From: Luzula sylvatica
Taxonomy: Eukaryota > Streptophyta > Magnoliopsida > Poales > Juncaceae
Assembly (NCBI GenBank): GCA_946800325.1
Contig: OX326957.1
Span: forward strand, 20,213,007-20,277,006
Direction: 5' to 3'
Length of the DNA: 64,000 nt
Shown: one piece after another, positions 51,401 to 62,517 of the stretch
Layout: the number at the start of each line of letters is the position of its first letter
How positions within the stretch are numbered: position 1 is the stretch's first letter
Made by a program: the position numbers and the translations under genes
Notes under the pieces: generated by a model
Told to the model about the DNA's origin: nothing
The model's database searches: none
The model's input: only the letters and a program-made list of their open reading frames with translations

Positions 51401-54050
51401 GGAGGGGGTAAAAATCTCCAAAGGGGGGGTAGGGGGTAAAAATCTTCAAAGGGGGGGGTAGGGGGTAAAAATCTCCAAAGGGGGGGGGGGGGGGTAGGGG
51501 GTAAAAATATCCAAAGGGGGGTAGGGGGTAAAAATCTATAAAGGGGGGGTAGGGGGTAAAAATCTCCAAAGGGGGGGTAGGGGTAAAAATCTCCAAAGGG
51601 GGGGTAGGGGTAAAAATCTCCAAAGGGGGTGTAGGTGGTAAAAATCTCGAAAAGGGGGGTAGGGGGTAAAAATATCCCAAGGGGGGGGGGGGGTACGGGG
51701 TAAAAAACTCCAAAGGGGGGGGGGGGGGGGTACGGGGTAAAAAACTCCAAAGGGGGGTAGGGTGTAAAAATCTCCAAAGGGGGGTAGGGGGTAAAAATCT
51801 TCAAAGGGGGGGGTAGGGGGTAAAAATCTCCAAAGGGGGGGTAGGGGGTAAAAATCTCTAAAGGGGGGGTAGGGGGTAAAAATCTCCAAAGGGGGGGTAG
51901 GGGGTAAAAATCTCCAAAGGGGGGGTAGGGGTAAAAATCTCCAAAGGGGTGGTAGGGGGTAAAAATCTCTAAAGGGGGGTAAGGGTAAAAATATCCAAAG
52001 GGGGGGTAGGGGGTAAAAATCTTCAAAGGGGGGGTAGGGTGTAAAAATCTCCAAAGGGGGGGTAGGGGGTAAAAATCTCCAAAGGGGGGGTAGGGGGTAA
52101 AAATCTCCAAAGGGGGGGTAGGGAGTAAAAATCTCCAAAGGGGGGGGGGGGGGTAGGGGGTAAAAATATCCAAAGGGGGGTAGGGGGTAAAAATCTATAA
52201 AGGGGGGGTAGGGGGTAAAAATCTCCAAAGGGGGGGTAGGGGTAAAAATCTCCAAAGGGGGGGTAGGGGTAAAAATCTCCAAAGGTAGGGGGTAGGGGGT
52301 AAAAATCTATAAAGGGGGGTAGGGGGTAAAAATCTTCAAAGGGGGGGTAGGGTGTAAAAATCTCCAAAGGGGGGGTAGGGGGTAAAAATATCCAAAGGGG
52401 GGTAGGGGGTAAAAATCAATAAAGGGGGGGTAGGGGGTAAAAATCTCCAAAGGGGGGGTAGGGGTAAAAATCTCCAAAGGGGGGGTAGGGGTAAAAATCT
52501 CCAAAGGGGGTGTAGGTGGTAAAAATCTCGAAAAGGGGGGTAGGGGGTAAAAATATCCCAAGGGGGGGGGGGGGGGTACGGGGTAAAAAACTCCAAAGGG
52601 GGGGGGGGGGTACGGGGTAAAAAACTCCAAAGGGGGGTAGGGTGTAAAAATCTCCAAAGGGGGGTAGGGGGTAAAAATCTTCAAGGGGGGGGTAGGGGGT
52701 AAAAATCTCCAAAGGGGGGGTAGGGGGTAAAAATCTCCAAAGGGGGGTAGGGGTAAAAATCTCCAAAGGGGGGGTACGGGGTAAAAATCTCTAAAGGGGG
52801 GGTAGGGGGTAAAAATCTCCAAAGGGGGGGTAGGGGTAAAAATCTCCAAAGGGGGGGAAGGGGGTAAAAATCTCCAAAGGGGGGGTAGGGGGGTAAAAAT
52901 CTTCAAAGGGGGGGTAGGGGGTAAAAATCTCCAAAGGGGGGGGGAGGGGGTAAAAATCTCCAAAGGGGGGGTAGGGGGTAAAAATCTTCAAAGGGGGGGT
53001 AGGGGGTAAAAATCTCCAAAGGGGGGGGGGGTGGTAGGGGGTAAAAATATCCAAAGGGGGGTTGGGGGTAAAAATCTATAAAGGTGGGGTAGGGGGTAAA
53101 AATCTCCAAAGGGGGGGTAGGGGTAAAAATCTCCAAAGGGGGGGTAGGGGTAAAAATCTCCAAAGGTAGGGGGTAGGGGGTAAAAATCTATAAAGGGGGG
53201 TAGGGGGTAAAAATCTTCAAAGGGGGGGTAGGGTGTAAAAATCTCCAAAGGGGGGGTAGGGGGTAAAAATATCCAAAGGGGGGTAGGGGGTAAAAATCTC
53301 TAAAGGGGGGGTAGGGGGTAAAAATCTCCAAAGGGGGGGTAGGGGGTAAAAATCTCCAAAGGGGGGGTAGGGGTAAAAATCTCCAAAGGGGGGGTAGGGG
53401 GTAAAAATCTCTAAAGGGGGGTAAGGGTAAAAATATCCAAAGGGGGGGTAGGGGGTAAAAATCTTCAAAGGGGGGGTAGGGTGTAAAAATCTCCAAAGGG
53501 GGGGTAGGGGGTAAAAATCTCCAAAGGGGGGGTAGGGGGTAAAAATCTCCAAAGGGGGGGGTAGGGAGTAAAAATCTCCAAAGGGGGGGGGGGGGTAGGG
53601 GGTAAAAATATCCAAAGGGGGGTAGGGGGTAAAAATCTATAAAGGGGGGGTAGGGGGTAAAAATCTCCAAAGGGGGGGTAGGGGTAAAAATCTCCAAAGG
53701 GGGGGTAGGGGTAAAAATCTCCAAAGGTAGGGGGTAGGGGGTAAAAATCTATAAAGGGGGGTAGGGGGTAAAAATCTTCAAAGGGGGGGTAGGGTGTAAA
53801 AATCTCCAAAGGGGGGGTAGGGGGTAAAAATATCCAAAGGGGGGTAGGGGGTAAAAATCTCTAAAGGGGGGGTAGGGGGTAAAAATCTCCAATGGGGGGG
53901 TAGGGGGTAAAAATCTCCAAAGGGGGGGTAGGGGTAAAAATCTCCAAAGGGGGGGTAGGGGGTAAAAATCTCTAAAGGGGGGTAAGGGGGTAAAAATCTC
54001 CAAAGGGGGGGTAGGGGTAAAAATATCCAAAGAGGGGGTAGGGTGTAAAA
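48440..54050 (+). repeat. ~2.16-kb HOR plus shorter duplications
   Basis: The GCGGTAG variant next to a GGAAGGGTAG variant occurs at 48581 and 50740 (offset 2159 bp), with matching order around it. Within and after it, TGTAGGTGGTAAAAATCTCG occurs at 49455, 49940, 51630 and 52511, with spacings of 485, 1690 and 881 bp, so duplications of several sizes are layered. TACGGGGTAAAAAACTCC doublets recur through the stretch. No gene is seen. Confidence 0.77.
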
Positions 54051-57000
54051 ATCTCCAAAGGGGGGGTAGGTGGTAAAAATCTTCAAAGGGGGGGGGGGGG
54101 GGGGGGGGGGTAGGGGGTAAAAATCTCCAAAGGGGGGGGGGGGGGTAGGGGTTAAAAATCTCCAAAGGGGGGTAGGGGTAAAAATCTCCAAAGGGGGGGG
54201 GGGGGGGGGTAGGGGGTAAAAATCTCCAAAGGGGGGGGGGGTGGGGGGTAAAAATCTCCAAAGGGGGGTAGGGGTAAAAATCTTCAAAGGGGGGGGGGGG
54301 GGGTAGGGGGTAAAAATCTCCCAAGGGGGGGGGGGGGGGTAGGGGGTAAAAATCTCCAAAGGGGGGGGGGGGGTAGGGGGTAAAAATCTTCAAAGGGGGG
54401 GTAGGGGTAAAAATCTCCCAAGGGGGGGTAGGGGGTAAAAATCTTCAAAGGGGGGGTAGGGGTAAAAATCTCCCAAGGGGGGGTAGGGGGTAAAAATCTC
54501 CCAAGGGGGGGTAGGGTGTAAAAATCTCCAAAGGGGGGGTAGGGGGTAAAAATCTCCAAGGGGGGGGGGGGGGGGGGGGGGGGGGTAGGGGTAAAAATCT
54601 CCAAAGGGGGGGTAGGGGGTAAAAATCTCTAAAGGGGGGGTAGGGGGTAAAAATCTCCAAAGGGGGGGGGGGGGGGGGTAGGGGTAAAAATCTCCAAAGG
54701 GGGGGTAGGGGGTAAAAATCTCCAAAGGTGGGGTAGGGGGTAAAAATCTTGAAAGGGGGGGTAGGGGGTAAAAATCTCCAAAGGGTGGGTAGGGGTAAAA
54801 ATCTCCAAAGGGGGGGGGTAGGGTGTAAAAATCTCCAAAGGGGGGGTAGGGGGTAAAATCTCGGAAGGGGGGGGTAGGGAGTAAAAATCTCCGAAGGGGG
54901 GGGGGGGGGGGGGTAGCGGGTAAAAATCTCCAAAGGGGGGGGGGGGTAGGGGGTAAAAATCTCCCAAGGGGGGGTAGGGGGTAAAAATATCCAAAGGGTG
55001 GGGGTAGGGGGTAAAAATCTCCCAAGGGTGGGGGTAGGGGGTAAAAATCTCCAAAGGGGGGGTAGGGTGTAAAAATATCCAAAGGGGGGGTAGGGGGTAA
55101 AAATCTCCAAAGGGGGGTAGGTGGTAAAAATCTCCAAAGGGGGGGTAGGGGGTAAAAATCTTCAAAGGGGGGGTAGGGGTAAAAATCTCCAAAGGGGGGG
55201 GTAGGGGGTAAAAATCTCGAATGGGGGGGGGGGGGGGGGTAGGGAGTAAAAATCTCCCAAGGGGGGGGTAGGGGGTAAAAATATCCAAAGGGGGGGTAGG
55301 GGGCAAAAAATCTCCCAAGGGGGGGGGGGGGTAGGGGGTAAAAATCTCCAAAGGGGGGGGGGGGGGTAGGGGGTAGGGGGTAAAAATCTCCAAAGGGGGG
55401 ATAGGGGGTAAAAATCTCCAAAGGGGTGGGGGGGGTGTAGGGGGTAAAAATATCCAAAGGGGGGGGGGGGGTAGGGGGTAAAAATATCTAAAGGGGGGGT
55501 AGGGGGTAAAAATCTCCAAAGGGGGGGTAGGGGTAAAACTCTCCAAAGGGGGGGTAGGGGGTAAAAATCTCCAAAGGGGGGGTAGGGGGTAAAAATCTTC
55601 AAAGGGGCGGTAGGGGGTAAAAATCTCCAAAGGAAGGGTAGGGGGTAAAAATATCCAAAGGGGGGTAGGGGGTAAAAATCTCGAAAGGGGGGGTAGGGGG
55701 TAAAAATCTCCAAAGGGGGGTAGGGGGTAAAAATCTCCAAAGGCGGGGTAGGGTGTAAAAATCTCCAAAGGGGGGGTAGGGGGTAAAAATCTAGGAAAGG
55801 GGGGTAGGGGGTAAAAATATCCCAAGGGGGGGGGGGGGTACGGGGTAAAAAACTCCAAAGGGGGGGGGGTACGGGGTAAAAAACTCCAAAGGGGGGTAGG
55901 GTGTAAAAATCTCCAAAGGGGGGGTAGGGGGTAAAAATCTTCAAAGGGGGGGGGGGGGGGGGGTAGGGGGTAAAAATCTCCAAAGGGGGGGTAAGGGGTA
56001 AAAATCTCCAAAGGGGGGTAGGGGTAAAAATCTCCAAAGGGGGGGGGGGGTACGGGGTAAAAATCTCTAAAGGGGGGGTAGGGGGTAAAAATATCCAAAG
56101 GGGGGGTAGGGGTAAAAATCTCCAAAGGGGGGGAAGGGGGTAAAAATCTCCAAAGGGGGGGTAGGGGGGTAAAAATCTTCAAAGGGGGGGTAGGGGGTAA
56201 AAATCTCCAAAGGGGGGGGGGGAGGGGGTAAAAATCTCCAAAGGGGGGGTAGGGGGTAAAAATCTTCAAAGGGGGGGGGGGGGGTAGGGGGTAAAAATCT
56301 CCAAAGGGGGGGGGGGGGGGGTAGGGGGTAAAAATCTCCAAAGGGGGGGTAGGGGGTAAAAATCTCCAAAGGGGGGGGGGGGGGGGTAGGGGGTAAAAAT
56401 ATCCAAAGGGGGGTAGGGGGTAAAAATCTATAAAGGGGGGGTAGGGGGTAAAAATCTCCAAAGGGGGGGTAGGGGTAAAAATCTCCAAAGGGGGGGTAGG
56501 GGTAAAAATCTCCAAAGGGGGGGGGGGTAGGGGGTAAAAATCTCCAAAGGGGGGGTAGGGGGTAAAAATCTCCAAAGGGGGGGGGGGGGGTAGGGGGTAA
56601 AAATATCCAAAGGAGGGTAGGGGGTAAAAATCTATAAAGGGGGGGTAGGGGGTAAAAATCTCCAAAGGGGGGGTAGGGGTAAAAATCTCCAAAGGGGGGG
56701 TAGGGGTAAAAATCTCCAAAGGTAGGGGGTAGGGGGTAAAAATCTATAAAGGGGGGTAGGGGGTAAAAATCTTCAAAGGGGGGGTAGGGTGTAAAAATCT
56801 CCAAAGGGGGGGGTAGGGGGTAAAAATATCCAAAGGGGGGTAGGGGGTAAAAATCTCTAAAGGGGGGGTAGGGGGTAAAAATCTCCAAAGGGGGGGGGGG
56901 GGTAGGGGGTAAAAATATCCAAAGGGGGGGTAGGGGGTAAAAATCTCCAAAGGGGGGGTAGGGGTAAAAATCTCCAAAGGGGGGGTAGGGGGTAAAAATC
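54050..57000 (+). repeat. Array domain, long G tracts, related to array end
   Basis: Minisatellite units only, with many tracts above 15 G and a 26-G run at 54560-54585. The order of variants near 54.6-55.5 kb (a short GTAAAATCTCGG core at about 54856, TCTCGAATGGGG, GGGGGCAAAAAATCTCCC) is repeated near 61.6-62.4 kb about 6.97 kb later, and a similar order occurs near 13.98-14.4 kb. This suggests block exchange across tens of kilobases of the array. Confidence 0.68.
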
Positions 57001-60000
57001 TCTAAATGGGGGTAAGGGGGTAAAAATCTCCAAAGGGGGGGTAGGGGTAAAAATCTCCAAAGGGGGGGTAGGGGGTAAAAATCTCCAAAGGGGGGGGGGG
57101 GGGGTAGGGCGTAAAAATCCCCAAAGGGGGGGGGGGGGGTAGGGGGGGTACAAATATCCAAAGGGGGGGTAGGGGGTAAAAATATCCAAAGGGGGGTAGG
57201 GGGTAAAAATCTCCCAAGGGGGGGTAGGGGGTAAAAATCTCCAAAGGGGGGGGTAGGGGGTAAAAATATCCAAATGGGGGGTAGGGGGTAAAAATCTCTA
57301 AATGGGGGTAAGGGGGTAAAAATCTCCAAAGGGGGGGTAGGGGTAAAAATCTCCAAAGGGGGGGTAGGGGGTAAAAATCTCCAAAGGGGGGGGGGGGGGG
57401 GGGTAGGGCGTAAAAATCTCCAAAGGGGGGGTAGGGGGGTACAAATATCCAAAGGGGGGGTAGGGGGTAAAAATATCCAAAGGGGGGTAGGGGGTAAAAA
57501 TCTCCCAAGGGGGTGTAGGGGGTAAAAATCTCCAAAGGGGGGGGTAGGGGGTAAAAATATCCAAATGGGGGGTAGGGGGTGAAAATCTCCAAAGGGGGGG
57601 TAGGGGGTAAAAATCTTCAAAGCGGGGGTAGGGGGTAAAAATCTCCAAAGGGGGGGTAGGGGGTAAAAATCTCCAAAGGGGTGGTATGGGGTAAAAATCT
57701 TCAAAGGGGGGGGGGGGGGGGGGGGGGGGTAGGGGGTAAAAATCTCCAAAGGGGGGGTAGGGGGTAAAAATATCCAAAAGGGGGTAGGGGGTAAAAATCT
57801 CTAAAGGGAGGGGGGGGGGGGGTAGGGGGTAAAACTATCCCAAGGGGGGGTAGGGTGTAAAACTCTCCAAAGGGGGGGTAGGGGGTAAAAATATCCCAAG
57901 GGGGGGGGGGGGGGGGGGTAGGGGATAAAAATCTCCAAAGCGGGTGTAGGGGGTAAAAATCTCCAAAGGGGGGGGGGGGGTAGGGGGTAAAAATCTCCCT
58001 AGGGGGGGTAGGGGGTAAAAATCTTCAAAGGGGGGGTAGGGGGTAAAAATCTCCAAAGGGGGGGTAGGGGGTAAAAATATCCAAAAGGGGGTAGGGGGTA
58101 AAAATCTCAAAAGGGGGGGGGGGGGGTAGGGGTAAAAATCTCCAAAGGGGGGGGGGGGGTAGGGGGTAAAAATCTCTAAAGGGGGGGTAGGGGGTAAAAA
58201 TCTCCAAAGGGGGGGTAGGGGTAAAAATCTTCAAAGGGGGGGGGGGGGGGGGGGGGGTAGGGGGTAAAAATCTCCAAAGGTGGGGTAGGGGGTAAAAATC
58301 TGGAAAGGGGGGGTAGGGGGTAAAAATCTCCAAAGGGTGGGTAGGGGTAAAAATCTCCAAAGGGGGGGGGGGGGGGGGTAGGGTGTAAAAATCTCCAAAG
58401 GGGGGGTAGGGGGTAAAAATCTCGGAAGGGGGGGGGGGGGGGGGGGGGTAGGGAGTAAAAATCTCGGAAGGGGGGGGGGGGTAGGGGGTAAAATTCTCCA
58501 AAGGGGGGGTAGGGGGTAAAAATATCCAAAGGGTGGGGGTAGGGGGTAAAAATCTCCCAAGGGTGGGGGTAGGGGGTAAAAATCTCCAAAGGGGGGGTAG
58601 GGGGTAAAAATCTCCAAAGGGGGGGTAGGGTGTAAAAATATCCAAAGGGGGGGTAGGGGGTAAAAATCTCCAATGGGGGGTAGGTGGTAAAAATCTCCAA
58701 AGGGGGGGTAGGGGGAAAAATTTCCAAAGGGGGGGTAGGGGGTAAAAATCTCCAAAGGGGGGGTAGGGGGTAAAAATCTTGAAAGGGGCGGTAGGGGGTA
58801 AAAATCTCCAAAGGGGGGGTAGGGGGTAAAAATCTCGAATGGGGGGGTAGGGAGTAAAAATCTCCCAAGTGGGGGTAGGGGGTAAAAATCTCCAAAGGGG
58901 GGGTAGGGGGCAAAAAATCTCCCAGGGGGGGGGGGGGGTAGGGGGTAAAAATCTCCAAAGGGGAGGTAGGGGTAAAAATATCCAAAGAGGGGGTAGGGGG
59001 TAAAAATCTCCAAAGGGGGGGTAGGGGGTAAAAATCTTCAAAGGGGGGGGGGGGGGGGGGGGGGGGGTAGGGGGTAAAAATCTCCAAAGGGGGGGTAGGG
59101 GGTAAAAATATCCAAAGGGGGGGTGGGGGGTAAAAATCTCCCAAGGGGGGGTAGGGGGTAAAAATCTTCAAAGGGGGGGGTAGGGGTAAAAATCGCCAAA
59201 GGGGGGGTAGGGGGTAAAAATCTCCAAGGGGGGGGGGGGGGGTAGGGGGTAAAAATCTCCAAAGGGGGGGTAGGGGTAAAAATATCCAAAGGGGGGGTAG
59301 GGGGTAAAAATCTCTAAATGGGGGTAAGGGGGTAAAAATCTCCAAAGGGGGGGTAGGGGTAAAAATCTCCAAAGGGGGGGTAGGGGGTAAAAATCTCCAA
59401 AGGGGGGGGGGGGGGGGGGGGGGTAGGGCGTAAAAATCTCCAAAGGGGGGGGTAGGGGGGGTACAAATATCCAAAGGGGGGGTAGGGGGTAAAAATATCC
59501 AAAGGGGGGTAGGGGGTAAAAATCTCCCAAGGGGGGGTAGGGGGTAAAAATCTCCAAAGGGGGGGTAGGGGGTAAAAATATCCAAATGGGGGGTAGGGGG
59601 TAAAAATCTCTAAATGGGGGTAAGGGGGTAAAAATCTCCAAAGGGGGGGTAGGGGTAAAAATCTCCAAAGGGGGGGTAGGGGGTAAAAATCTCCAAAGGG
59701 GGGGGGGGGGGGGTAGGGCGTAAAAATCTCCAAAGGGGGGGTAGGGGGGTACAAATATCCAAAGGGGGGGTAGGGGGTAAAAATATCCAAAGGGGGGTAG
59801 GGGGTAAAAATCTCCCAAGGGGGTGTAGGGGGTAAAAATCTCCAAAGGGGGGGTAGGGGGTAAAAATATCCAAATGGGGGGTAGGGGGTGAAAATCTCCA
59901 AAGGGGGGGTAGGGGGTAAAAATCTTCAAAGCGGGGGTAGGGGGTAAAAATCTCCAAAGGGGGGGTAGGGGGTAAAAATCTCCAAAGGGGTGGTATGGGG

Positions 60001-61342
60001 TAAAAATCTTCAAAGGGGGGGGGGGGGGGGGGGGGGGGTAGGGGGTAAAAATCTCCAAAGGGGGGGTAGGGGGTAAAAATATCCAAAAGGGGGTAGGGGG
60101 TAAAAATCTCTAAAGGGAGGGGGGGGGGTAGGGGGTAAAACTCTCCCAAGGGGGGGTAGGGGGTAAAACTCTCCAAAGGGGGGGTAGGGGGTAAAAATAT
60201 CCCAAGGGGGGGGGGGGGGGGGGGGGGGGTAGGGGATAAAAATCTCCAAAGCGGGTGTAGGGGGTAAAAATCTCCAAAGGGGGGGGGGGGGGGGGGGGGG
60301 GGGGGTAGGGGGTAAAAATCTCCCTAGGGGGGGTAGGGGGTAAAAATCTTCAAAGGGGGGGGTAGGGGGTAAAAATCTCCAAAGGGGGGGTAGGGGGTAA
60401 AAATATCCAAAAGGGGGTAGGGGGTAAAAATCTCAAAAGGGGGGGGGGGGGGGGTAGGGGTAAAAATCTCCAAAGGGGGGGGGGGTAGGGGGTAAAAATC
60501 TCTAAAGGGGGGGTAGGGGGTAAAAATCTCCAAAGGGGGGGTAGGGGTAAAAATCTTCAAAGGGGGGGGGGGGGGTAGGGGGTAAAAATCTCCAAAGGTG
60601 GGGTAGGGGGTAAAAATCTGGAAAGGGGGGGTAGGGGGTAAAAATCTCCAAAGGGTGGGTAGGGGTAAAAATCTCCAAAGGGGGGGGGGGGGGTAGGGTG
60701 TAAAAATCTCCAAAGGGGGGGTAGGGGGTAAAAATCTCGGAAGGGGGGGGGTAGGGAGTAAAAATCTCGGAAGGGGGGGGGTAGGGGGTAAAATTCTCCA
60801 AAGGGGGGGTAGGGGGTAAAAATATCCAAAGGGTGGGGGTAGGGGGTAAAAATCTCCCAAGGGTGGGGGTAGGGGGTAAAAATCTCCAAAGGGGGGGTAG
60901 GGGGTAAAAATCTCCAAAGGGGGGGTAGGGTGTAAAAATATCCAAAGGGGGGGTAGGGGGTAAAAATCTCCAATGGGGGGTAGGTGGTAAAAATCTCCAA
61001 AGGGGGGGTAGGGGGAAAAATTTCCAAAGGGGGGGTAGGGGGTAAAAATCTCCAAAGGGGGGGTAGGGGGTAAAAATCTTCAAAGGGGCGGTAGGGGGTA
61101 AAAATCTCCAAAGGGGGGGTAGGGGGTAAAAATCTCGAATGGGGGGGTAGGGAGTAAAAATCTCCCAAGTGGGGGTAGGGGGTAAAAATCTCCAAAGGGG
61201 GGGTAGGGGGCAAAAAATCTCCCAGGGGGGGGGGGGGGTAGGGGGTAAAAATCTCCAAAGGGGAGGTAGGGGTAAAAATATCCAAAGAGGGGGTAGGGGG
61301 TAAAAATCTCCAAAGGGGGGGTAGGGGGTAAAAATCTTCAAA

Positions 61343-61375
<33 letters not shown>

Positions 61376-61560
61376 AGGGGGTAAAAATCTCCAAAGGGGG
61401 GGTAGGGGGTAAAAATATCCAAAGGGGGGGTGGGGGGTAAAAATCTCCCAAGGGGGGGTAGGGGGTAAAAATCTTCAAAGGGGGGGGGTAGGGGTAAAAA
61501 TCGCCAAAGGGGGGGTAGGGGGTAAAAATCTCCAAGGGGGGGGGGGGGGGGGGGGGGGGG
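57000..61560 (+). repeat. ~2.30-2.31-kb HOR, two tandem copies
   Basis: Copies span about 57.0-59.25 kb and 59.3-61.56 kb. Shared markers are GGTGAAAATCTCC (GAAAATCTCC at 57581 and 59890), GGTATGGGGT (TATGGG at 57685 and 59994), AAGCGGGTGTAG (57940, 60251), AAATTCTCC (58491, 60791) and CTCCCAAGTGGGG (58862, 61162). Offsets are 2300-2311 bp. A nested duplication of about 300 bp is marked by TCTAAATGGGGGTAAGG at about 57001 and 57297, and at 59303 and 59609. Confidence 0.87.
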
Positions 61561-62504
61561 TAGGGGTAAAAATCTCCAAAGGGGGGGTAGGGGGTAAAAA
61601 TCTCTAAAGGGGGGGTAGGGGGTAAAAATCTCCAAAGGGGGGGGGGGTAAGGGGTAAAAATCTCCAAAGGGGGGGTAGGGGGTAAAAATCTCCAAAGGTG
61701 GGGTAGGGGGTAAAAATCTCCAAAGGGGGGGTAGGGGGTAAAAATCTCCAAAGGGTGGGTAGGGGTAAAAATCTCCAAAGGGGGGGGTAGGGTGTAAAAA
61801 TCTCCAAAGGGGGGGTAGGGGGTAAAATCTCGGAAGGGGGGGGTAGGGAGTAAAAATCTCCGAAGGGGGGGGGGGGGGGGTAGGGGGTAAAAATCTCCAA
61901 AGGGGGGGGGGGGGGTAGGGGGTAAAAATCTCCAAAGGGGGGGTAGGGGGTAAAAATATCCAAAGGGTGGGGGTAGGGGGTAAAAATCTCCCAAGGGTGG
62001 GGGTAGGGGGTAAAAATCTCCAAAGGGGGGGGTAGGGTGTAAAAATATCCAAAGGGGGGGTAGGGGGTAAAAATCTCCAAAGGGGGGTAGGTGGTAAAAA
62101 TCTCCAAAGGGGGGGTAGGGGGTAAAAATCTTCAAAGGGGGGGGTAGGGGTAAAAATCTCCAAAGGGGGGGTAGGGGGTAAAAATCTCGAATGGGGGGGG
62201 GGGGGGGGGGGGGGGGGGTAGGGAGTAAAAATCTCCCAAGGGGGGGTAGGGGGTAAAAATATCCAAGGGGGGGGGGTAGGGGGCAAAAAATCTCCCAAGG
62301 GGGGGGGGGGGGTAGGGGGTAAAAATCTCCAAAGGGGGGGGGGGTAGGGGTAGGGGGTAAAAATCTCCAAAGGGGGGGTAGGGGGTAAAAATCTCCAAAG
62401 GGGGGGTGGGTGTAGGGGGTAAAAATATCCAAAGGGGGGGGTAGGGGGTAAAAATCTCTAAAGGGGGGGTAGGGGGTAAAAATCTCCAAAGGGGGGGTAG
62501 GGGT
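61561..62504 (+). repeat. Terminal segment of the array
   Basis: Normal units continue without decay up to 62504. The last unit ends with TAGGGGT, where a TAAAAATCTCC core would be expected next, and is followed directly by CACTAC. The absence of degenerate units at this edge is unlike a satellite border that fades through mutation; it resembles an insertion breakpoint. A 26-G tract lies at 62193-62218. Confidence 0.8.
62502..62504. other. Candidate 3-bp target-site duplication (GGT)
   Basis: CACTA elements usually duplicate 3 bp on insertion. The three bases before CACTAC are GGT, belonging to the array phase. Only one side is visible, so this is a prediction: the other end of the element should be followed by GGT and then by the rest of a repeat unit, AAAAATCTCC. 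Confidence 0.35.
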
Positions 62505-62517
62505 CACTACAACAATG
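62505..62517. repeat. Candidate CACTA terminal inverted repeat
   Basis: The bases read CACTACAACAATG. The first eight match the usual plant CACTA start, CACTACAA; the rest is family-specific. It sits exactly at the composition break between array and AT-rich DNA. The partner repeat is not in the window. Confidence 0.6.

Larger units (their letters stand above)
1..62504 (+). repeat. G-rich minisatellite megarray, ~28-bp unit
   Basis: The whole interval is a head-to-tail array of one unit read on the + strand as an A5 tract, TCTCC, AAA, a G tract (usually 6-8), TA, a second G tract (4-5) and T. The unit is about 28 bp, with variation mainly from G-tract length. I find no inverted segment: every unit has G on the + strand. 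No non-repeat insertion is seen before 62505. The left edge of the window lies inside the array. Consensus G7-TA-G5 blocks recur every unit, so four G runs of three or more are always available within two units, which makes G-quadruplex formation plausible; the C-rich strand could form i-motifs. It is not the plant telomere heptamer. No protein gene is supported inside it: the minus strand is stop-free by composition, the plus strand has TAA/TAG in nearly every unit. Confidence 0.97.

Noticed and set aside
1..62400. Many long open reading frames on the minus strand, up to about 700 codons, encoding Pro/Phe/Tyr-rich repeats
   Set aside because: They follow from the stop-free C-rich strand of the satellite, occur in all three frames at once, have no unique sequence, promoter or domain, and end only where a unit carries a chance mutation such as GTTAAAA or GGCTAAAA.
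1..62504. Telomere or degenerate telomere-like array, because of the TAGGGG strings
   Set aside because: TAGGGG is only part of a 28-bp unit with an A5-TCTCC-AAA core; there is no run of TTTAGGG or TTAGGG units, and the array is followed by ordinary DNA.
1..62504. CRISPR array
   Set aside because: There are no unique spacers; the whole unit is repetitive, unit length is too short, and there are no cas genes.
1..62504. Whole array as pure assembly or sequencing artefact
   Set aside because: Structured higher-order repeats with constant offsets and many distinct core variants are unlikely to arise from error. Individual G-tract lengths may still be wrong.
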